From: Notamacropus eugenii
Taxonomy: Eukaryota > Chordata > Mammalia > Diprotodontia > Macropodidae
Assembly: GCF_028372415.1 (NCBI RefSeq)
Contig: NC_092878.1
Span: 30,424,903 to 30,488,902 of the forward strand
DNA: 64,000 bases
Direction of reading: 5' to 3'
The position numbers were made by a program, and so were the translations under genes. This document shows, one piece after another, positions 56,166-64,000 of this stretch. The notes below the pieces were generated by a model. It was given only the letters and a program-made list of their open reading frames with translations, searched no databases and was not told the origin of the DNA. Numbering within the stretch: the first letter of the stretch is position 1; every line of letters begins with the position of its first letter.

Positions 56166-59100
56166 GTCCAGCTGAAGCTAGATAACACAAATTTATAGTG
56201 AATCCAGTTGGTTTCCCTTGCATTATGAGAAATCATTGAGAAAATGACACAGTCATTTGGAGCTCACAAAGAGGGAGCTGCAATTCTCGATTTCACCACA
56301 AGAGGACAGCAGCTGCATCTTATTTGTAGGTAAGAGGAAAGCCACACAAAGTGAACCGGTCAGGCACTGTACATTTGGAGGCCCTGTGGGTCCCTGGGAA
56401 GCCTCAGCTGATTTTTGTTTTCAGAGGACCAGAAAAATCACCCTATTTCCAGGTCATCTGTGGTGTGGTGAACCCTAAGATCTAATAGGACTGGATCACA
56501 GGTTTTACAGTTGAAATGGAAACTGATATTTGTTTGGTCCTTTAGGTCATCCTGGACCCACCATTCTCTATGTGCCCCTCCAGTTAGCTCTCCATCCTTT
56601 CCTCTGCCACTGAGCTCAGAGGATGTGCCAGGGCCACTCTGGACCGAAGCAAACTGCTTCATTAGAGCTACACTAGGAATACAAGAACGAAATGCCTTCA
56701 TCCTTTCTTCCTCTATGTTGCGTATCAGCTTGCATGTATGAGCTGGAGCTGTTTCCCTAGCATTATTTTAAGTACGTAACAGTGGTGACTTTTACATTTT
56801 TCGTCTGTGTAACTTTTCAGCTTTATACTGTATAAGATAATGAAATCCTGCTTCTAAAGCCTAGAAAATGTCCTTTTTTTCTGTTTGCGTTATTATTAAA
56901 ATTTTGGATAAACTGGATAAGATGACATCTAAAGTCTCATGATTCTGGTCAGACCATGGAAAGGCTCATGTGAGTTGCTCATTTTATACTTGAAGTCTAA
57001 CCACCATTGTACTTCTGAATTTCCAGATAAAATGACTGTTTGAATGAGAAAGTCAGGGACCTGTGTGTTTTAAGAAGAATGATTGATTTTAACATGGAAG
57101 TGATAACCTTCACTTTTTGCCATATCACTAAGTGCCCATACTTATTGGTTACACACCAATGTGAACAAGATTGATCCTGGCAAAATTGTGAAGTGAGCAG
57201 AGCTGGTCTACTTTGGTAATTCTCTCATATCTAGACTCTTGAAGACACTTACTTGGCTCTGCCTTTTGGAGTAATTCATTGGCAAGTAACAGTAATTCCC
57301 AAATAAATCAGTGGATTATGTTTATTCCTCTGTAGTAGCATTAGCATATATGAGAAATACTTCTGGGAAAAGGGTTTTGATTTGAATAATTTAGGGAAAG
57401 TAGATATAGAAGGCCCTATAACCTAACTACTCCTTGGCTTGTGCTAAGTGAGGCAATCTTTCTGGGTCTCAGTGATCCCTTGGGGAAACTGGAATAATCA
57501 TGTACAACTTTTTGTATTGGAACATTGTTTCCCAGACCATATTTCCCAGAATCCTGGTATTCCAAATGATTCAGAAAGGAGTTCAGGGAGAAAATTTCCA
57601 ATGTCAGCAATATTTCCAGGCCCCCCTCCCCCCAAAAAATTTGCTATAAAGTATTGCATGTACTTAAAACTTTTACGTGTGCCATTTTTAAAATGTGAAA
57701 AGGGTTTAAGTTTTTTCTTTCTATCTTTCTTTTTTGTGCTTTAAAATTTCCAACACTTTATCTTTGGAGTTTTGTATTGTATACATTTACCATGACCCTT
57801 GTCCAGCATTTCTTGGTTCTGTCCATATATTTCAAGCTGAAAATCTGTGATATAATTAAGTGTGGAAACCCCTGTCCTGCAGAAACAACTGGCAAAATGG
57901 GAACATTTTGTGTAAATAAATTATTATTCATAATATTCTAATAGAGTAGTAAAAATGATTTTAGTTGCTTGGTTGCCAACGAACTCCTTTCTAAGGGGAT
58001 ATACCCCAATTATCCAAATCAAGGAGAAAGTTTAATGTGAATAATATAAAACAATAGATACTCCCTAGTTCATTTTGGAATGCAGACACAAATTCACTCA
58101 GGCTCAAATCCTCTGTGCCCAAGTCTGATTTCACTCCCAGCTCAGGGCTAGTTGGGTAATAGGGCTGAGGCAGGAAGCCCATGTTTTCCCAGATAATCTC
58201 CAACAATGAATGCACACGGATATAGGAGGACTCCAGCTTACCAATGGGTTGTGTTCCCAAAATCCATTTCTAAGTGGTTTGGAACTCAGAATGGATTTTT
58301 CCATAAAATCAGTATATAATGTGTGTGTGGGGGGAGGGGGGGGAGGGTTGGGATGTGGGAGAGGAAGGGGGGATAGAGTTGAGCAAGTACAAAGATAAAT
58401 GTTTTTTTTTCCTAAATATCAGCAAAAATCAGCATCAGCAGTAGGAAGACCTCTGTCTTCACTAAAACAGAAGTATCTTCATTTAAAACAATGAAGATGA
58501 CCATGGTAGATACCTATGGTGGTCATACAAATCCTTGTTTCATCCTCTGATAGGTGTTGCAATTCAAAGGATCCCTGGACAAATTTATCTCTTTGCATCT
58601 ACCAAGGACTCTTTTACGATCTTAATTCATGGGACCTTATTAGAAGAGTGCCTTTGATGTTGCATTTTGATCTAGAGTTTCACATGTTTTTTTCATAATC
58701 AACAAATGGCAATCAATGAGATCTTATGTTCCTTAGACAAATTTTGGTTCCTTATGTTTCCTATAGTCAGTCTAGATTGAGTGTTTCGAAAAAATGTGCC
58801 CGTTCCCATCTCGTATTTTCATCAAGCGTACTTTTCATAGTATGTAGATCATTCTCACAAAGATTTTATAAAGATGAGAAAACAAGCATTTGGGTCAGTA
58901 GTTACTGATGTCTTAATTGCTCTATAAAAATAATACCATTTGTGATACCTCCTCTCTTCCCTAGGTCATTTGGTATTTTCAGTGCTTTCTGATATTTTCA
59001 AAAATGATCCCTAGGTTCTTGCAAAATTGTGTTACCAACAACATAAGCCTCTTTTGTGCATACTTTGTTTTGGTGAAACTTGTATTGTTTTCATCTCTGT

Positions 59101-59410
59101 AGTGTCAATTTTATTTTCTTATAGAGCATGGCAAGGGCTGAATTCTGTGTTTTCATGATCAGCAATGATGAAAATGATTGGCCATAGAAATGTTGACAGA
59201 TCTGTTCCATTTTTTTGTCTGTTTCTTTTTCTTCTTCCAGTTTCAAACTTTCTACATATTCCTATTCATTGTTCTTCACTGTTTTGTGAAATGATCCTGC
59301 TTAGAATTAACACCTGTGCAAGTCACAAATCTTGAAATATTAAAGAAGGGTAATAGTGTAGTTTGTATCCCCGAACCTATTCAATTTGACATTGAGAGGG
59401 AGCTAGTTAG
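56166..59410. other. Unassigned 3.2-kb stretch
   Basis: No gene or confident repeat seen. It includes a G-rich purine tract at about 58321-58375. Possibly SCG5 intron if that gene continues. Confidence 0.5.
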
Positions 59411-59414
59411 AATT

Positions 59415-59690
59415 GTGATAGGTAGCTGTTCGATATACTGGGTGATACTCTGGACTAGAGTAAGGAAGACCTGAATTCAAATCCTATCTCAGATACTTAC
59501 TAGCTATGTGACCCTGGGCAACTCACTAAACTACTCTCAGCCTCAGTTTTCTGACTTGTTAAATGAGGATAATAATGGTTTCTATTACATTGGCTTGAAA
59601 TGAGGATCCCATGACATAGCATATATAAAGTGCATGGCAGACCTTAAAATGCTATATAAATGTTAGCTGCTATTATTATTAGTTAGAGCA
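59415..59690 (+). repeat. MIR, sense, near full length
   Basis: ctctggactagagtaaggaa, gacctgaattcaaatcctat, agctatgtgaccctgggcaa, cctcagttttctgacttgtt, then a gtgcatggcagaccttaaaa end. Confidence 0.8.
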
Positions 59691-59739
59691 AGTCAGCTTG
59701 GAATGAACACTATTTCATATCTGCATAAATCCCTCACTT

Positions 59740-60070
59740 AGTGCATATTCATTCAGTGTTCATTATTTTGACAGGCATCGATCAAGCTCATATTACATGT
59801 AAAACTATCTGCTAGGTGTTGAGTATTCATTTAAAAAATGACATACTCTCTTTGCTCAATGAATTTATAGCCTAAGCGGGAGGGGATAACCTGGAGGTGA
59901 ATAAATACAATGCAGAGTAAACGTGCAAAGGAGGTAACTATTTGAAGTATTTTGACAAGATCACTTTCAACTGGGAGGATCAAGAAAGTTGATACCTGTA
60001 CTGATTCTATAAGAGAAAGGAGGAGGAAAGAATTTAAATAGGTGGAAATGAGAAGGCAGCGTATGCCAAA
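59740..60070 (-). repeat. L2 3'-end fragment, antisense
   Basis: gcatcgatcaagctcatatt, ctaggtgttgagtattcatt, aatgaatttatagcctaagc, gggaggatcaagaaagttga. Decayed. Confidence 0.5.
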
Positions 60071-60514
60071 ACTGTCTGCATTTGTGTGCAAGATAAGAGC
60101 AAGGTAATGTGGGTATTGGAGAGCTGACTGCTCTGGAACCCCAGCTCCCTTCCATCTACTTGGGTTGGTATAATCCTTCTCTGTTTGGGAGGTAACAGTA
60201 GTAACCCTAGGATTGGTGGAAAACCACATGCAGGTTTGTTTACATGATCTTTTAGGGGGAGATTTGCTCATTAGGAAATGCACAGACAAACTTACTTCTT
60301 AGATCAAATTGGTACAAATGCCTTGAGTTCCATAGCTCAGGAAGAAAGTTATTGGAGTAGGCTGAAGAGATTTGAAAGATCACAAGCTTGGCCCCAGAGT
60401 TATAAAATTAATCCTTGCCCCTAAGTTGTAGTGTTCCTTGGGACTCTAGTGTGAGAAGGAGGGAGTGCACAGGGGAGATGCCAGTGTATTAACCAAGGCA
60501 CTAAAATTAATTGT

Positions 60515-60650
60515 ATAGTAGTGTAGAGAGCCTGCAAGTCAAGAGACCTCAGTTCAAGTGCTCATTTAGCCATTAACTAGGTGGGTCATACTAGTCCAAT
60601 TATTTAATATCTCTGTATCTTTTTGCTCCTGTATAAAGTAGCAACAGTTC
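60515..60650 (+). repeat. MIR fragment, sense
   Basis: gtgtagagagcctgcaagtc, aagagacctcagttcaagtg, ccaattatttaatatctctg. Confidence 0.6.
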
Positions 60651-60954
60651 TTATGTACCTACATCATACTCTTGTCACAGGGTGTACAGGATGTTCAGGG
60701 AGGACAGACACCTCTGAGGTGAGGGATTGTCAAACCCTTTTCAGGGCTGCTTATCCACCTCTGGTATCCACCTCTTACCCACCTCTCACGTGCAGCTTCC
60801 ATGACTCTGTGTTGACCACACTGGTCTGAGAGCCAGAAGCCAGAGGGAGGCTCTTCTGAATCCCTGAGTTCCTAATTTTTGTCTTCTGATCTTGTTGCTT
60901 GATAGGGTGCCTTACTGAGTGGCAGGTGCTCAAGGAAATTGAGAATGTCATTCC

Positions 60955-61160
60955 ATCAGTCAGCCAGCAGGCATTTACTAAGTACATACTACTGTTCTGA
61001 GGAATACAAAGAAAAAATTAAAAAGCAGTCCCTAACATAAAAAAGTTCACATTTTTATGGGGGAGATAAACATGTACACAAATGGGTACCTACAGGATAC
61101 AGAACATATGGAATTAATCATTGAGGGGGGAGACATTAGCAGTTGGGGAGGTCAGGTAAG
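60955..61160 (-). repeat. L2 3' tail, antisense
   Basis: ccagcaggcatttactaagt, acatactactgttctgagga, aaaagcagtccctaacataa, ggagataaacatgtacacaa. Confidence 0.6.
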
Positions 61161-62890
61161 TAGGGAAGTTATTTGCTAGATGAACCTGAAAAAGAACAAA
61201 GCCAATCATATGAACAGATTTGGCTCAGCCTAGGTAAAGGAATGATGCTTACTGTAAGGTTAAAATGACCTTAGAGTATTAGGACTTTCTGGTTCTAATC
61301 ATAATTAAGTTTTATCATTCCAGTAGTGGTTCTCCTTTGGTACTCTGTTAACATCATCCTTCTCCTGGGCCTTTTCACAGAGATTGTGACTGATATAGCT
61401 ACCAGATGCTAGACCTGTTGAAGCCTGTGAAAGGCAATCTACCAGTTTTCTGGTGATTTTTGAAGATTTTTGATTGTTTATCAACAAGTCATATTGTCTC
61501 TTAAGGCGAGCAACCAACATTAACTTCCCAAATATCAGCAATAGACAGGAGAATTGGGGCAAATCTTTTGCTGAAAATGAGCATAAGATATCTGCCCCTG
61601 GAACCTAACTGTGGAGTTTCTCTATCTTCTCCCCTGCCTCTTTTTAATTTCAATCCACAGTGAATCATGAGAAGGACCGTTTGCTGAGGGCCATTCAAAC
61701 TCTGAATAGTAGCTGGTCACTGAAGTGTGCAAAAACGTGGCAGTGTTAAAGGTGCTATTGTCTTAAAATAAGGGAAGAATAAGGCCAAGCAGTTGTCCTG
61801 ACAGTAAATGATACTTTATAATCATATTAGAAGGATTTCTGTGTGTATGCGTTCAGCAGAATGTTTGGCAGTTAGCTTCCATTTAACTAGATTTATATAT
61901 AGCACACAGGAGTCTTTTAAGTGCCTTCGTTTTTTTTATGGGACAAGCTTTGGTGCCGAGGGGTCTGGTCTAGGGACAAGCAGAGACTCCCTGCATTTAA
62001 GAGAGTGGTCAAGTTATCCATCTCAAGGTCCATGATTACAATAGGATCTATGGCAATGTCCCAAATGCAGCTTATCTAGACCAGTCCTCCTGACTTCCCT
62101 CAAACCTGGCCTGTAGCCTGGGACAAGCCAGGCAAACTCTCTGGGACTCAGTGACCCTATTTGGTGAATGGGAATAGTGCCATGCAACCTGATCTCCTTG
62201 AGAAGTTGCCAGTAAAAATGACTGGCAAACACAAAGGAAAACAGGAAAATGTCATACAAATACTTGCTGTTATTATTAGTAATATTTGCATAGCTTTTCC
62301 TCTGAGGCTTCACACAGTGCTTTGTTCTTCCATTCTCTAATGCCATTTTCAAGTAATATTTCTGTATCATAATCATCTTTGTGTTTAATCCTCTACAGTT
62401 CTTTAGAAGATTCCCTCTCATTCCAAGCTGAAATTTCCCTTGGCATCATCCACAGTCAGTTTTTAGTACCTGCTAAGCCCCAGGAGTCATCCTGCCATCT
62501 TTCTGGCATGATGGTTGTGTCAACATGCTTCCAGGAAGGATTTTCTAAACTTTGTATCTCTTTCAATTGCTAGCATACAATAAGTGCTTAATATATTACA
62601 CCATAAAACAGGGTAAGAGCCAGATGACCACTTGTCAGGGGTAAAAAAGGCAGTAATGTGGAAGAGACTACTTTGATTGGGTCATGAAATGGCACTGTTG
62701 GCCCCTGACAACTTGATAGGTTGTATGGATGTAGGGAGTATGGGAGTCTACTGGAGGAGAAAGGGTAGAATAAAGCTTATCATGGATGATGAGAAGACAT
62801 ATAGCATTTGTATATGCCCATGATATTCCTAAGGCAGATGTATGTCTTCTCAACTTGGGCAGGGGCTCAGACTGTAAATGCCAGCCATTC
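61161..62890. other. Mostly unassigned
   Basis: A weak MIR-like stretch is at about 62110-62290 (ggcaaactctctgggactca). Otherwise I see nothing I can name. Confidence 0.5.
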
Positions 62891-62904
62891 CCAGTGGCTA
62901 GCAT

Positions 62905-63165
62905 GTTATTATTGTGCAGCATTTTAGTTGTGTCCAATTTTCCTAGCTTCATTTGGGGTTCCCTTGCCAAAGATACTGGAGTGGTTTACCATTTCCTTCT
63001 CCAGTTCATTTTGAAGATGAGGAAACTGAGGCAAACAGGGTTAAGTGACTTGCCCAGGATCACACAACTAGTAAGTGCCTGATGCCAGATTTGAACTCAG
63101 GAAGATGAGTCTTCCTGACTCCAGGCCTGGCACTTTATCTACTGCACCACCCAGCTGCCTTTGGG
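62905..63165. repeat. MON1/MAR1-like SINE, well preserved
   Basis: gcattttagttgtgtccaat, ggagtggtttaccatttcct, ttgaagatgaggaaactgag, aagtgacttgcccaggatca, ggcactttatctactgcacc, acccagctgcct end. One of the best preserved SINEs in the window. Confidence 0.85.
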
Positions 63166-63639
63166 TAGTATAGACTTTTGCTAATTGTGGGTCGTTACTT
63201 AGTGTTACTTACTGATTAGAGTTATATTACTGGGAAATACTGCTCCTCTCAGGAAGATAAGTCAAATAGATGATCTTCAAGGGTCCAGCACTGCCAGGAG
63301 TGGCTGGAAAATAAATGAAAAGTGATTGGCCTAAGGTATAGTTAAAGAGTGATGGAAAGAGGAATGCTTCCTCTAAATATGGGTTTGGAGAAGAACTCTT
63401 GCCTAAGGAACCACGGTTGCTGACATGTTCTATACAAAACTTTTTTTAGCTTTGAACCATATGAAAGCTCTTGTGTGAGAAGGAAGGATTATGTTTTGGT
63501 TGTTTCTATCACGTTTGCATACTTGGGCTCCGCTCATTGGCAGTGTGTCACCTTTGAATCAGAAGGACAGCAACATATATCAGTGGGTAGCAAAATCAAT
63601 GACTTGGTCTTCTTTAATGTATAGGTGGCAAGTGTTTAT

Positions 63640-63880
63640 CACATAGGTGCCATATCTGTATGTGTGTAGGAGAAACAGCATTGGAACCAAAGTCAAAGAA
63701 TTGGAATTATAATCCTGGTTTTGCCATGGGCTGGAGGTGGGCCTTAGGCAAGTGGTTTAGCTTTCTCTGCATCTGTTTTCTCATCGGTAAGATGGAAATA
63801 ATACAGTCCTACCAACTCCTATTGAATTGTAGTGAAGATGCAATGAGAATGTATATGACAGTGCTCTGAAAAGCATGCTA
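63640..63880 (+). repeat. MIR, sense
   Basis: agcattggaaccaaagtcaa, tataatcctggttttgccat, ttctctgcatctgttttctc, atcggtaagatggaaataat. Confidence 0.7.
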
Positions 63881-63884
63881 CTAT

Positions 63885-64000
63885 CCATTCGTTTTTCAGC
63901 TGTTGTCCAATTCTTCATGACGTCATTTAGGGTTTTCTTGCAAACATACTGGAGTGGTTTGCCATTTCCTTCTCCAACACATTTGACCAATAAAGAAACT
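63885..64000. repeat. MON1/MAR1-like SINE, cut by window end
   Basis: gttttcttgcaaacatactg, gagtggtttgccatttcctt, ctccaacacatttgaccaat, followed by the start of an aagaaact block at the edge. Confidence 0.75.

Noticed and set aside
59831-60289. 152-codon frame on the - strand
   Set aside because: Lies over an antisense L2 remnant and has no recognisable domain.
62905-63165. Repeated SINE blocks as a CRISPR-like or tandem array
   Set aside because: The copies are widely dispersed and differ in length and orientation; they are ordinary SINEs.

Overview
The window looks like nuclear DNA from a mammal, most likely a marsupial. It holds spliced vertebrate genes with GT-AG introns. It is crowded with old L2, CR1/L3 and MIR copies, THER1-like and MON1/MAR1-like SINEs, and L1 copies whose ORF1 and 3' regions resemble marsupial L1/HAL1 families. 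I cannot name the species from sequence alone.

Layout. (1) 1-11.5 kb, + strand: the last five coding exons of TP53BP1, which encode the tandem BRCT domains, ending with a stop at 11308-11310 and an AATAAA at 11450. (2) About 12.7-41.0 kb, - strand: the whole coding region of TUBGCP4 (18 exons, 666 sense codons if the disruptions below are ignored), tail to tail with TP53BP1. (3) 40.2-42.3 kb: a CpG island acting as a shared promoter, with ZNF143-type and ETS-type motifs. (4) 42.3-43.2 kb, + strand: the two SCAN-encoding coding exons of ZSCAN29. This TP53BP1-TUBGCP4-ZSCAN29 order matches human 15q15.3. (5) 44.5-47.1 kb: an unidentified GC-rich, gene-like but decayed block, then an old CR1/L3 copy. 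(6) 47.24-47.47 kb, + strand: an exon clearly homologous to coding exon 2 of SCG5 (7B2), whose human gene lies at 15q13.3. No ZSCAN29 zinc-finger exon and no further SCG5 exon is visible up to 64 kb; the rest is old repeats and sequence I could not assign.

The most notable signal is that conserved host genes carry three disruptive states, each explainable by one C>T/G>A change: a TGA at codon 365 of TUBGCP4, an AA in place of the AG acceptor before TUBGCP4 exon 16, and a TAG in SCG5 exon 2 where mammals have glutamine. TP53BP1 and ZSCAN29 exons are clean. Genuine loss, pseudogenised copies, or cytosine-deamination or base-calling artefacts (for example from an old specimen) could explain this, and the sequence alone cannot decide. 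The second notable point is the ZSCAN29-SCG5 junction, which differs from human gene order. I found no new defence, mobile or RNA system.
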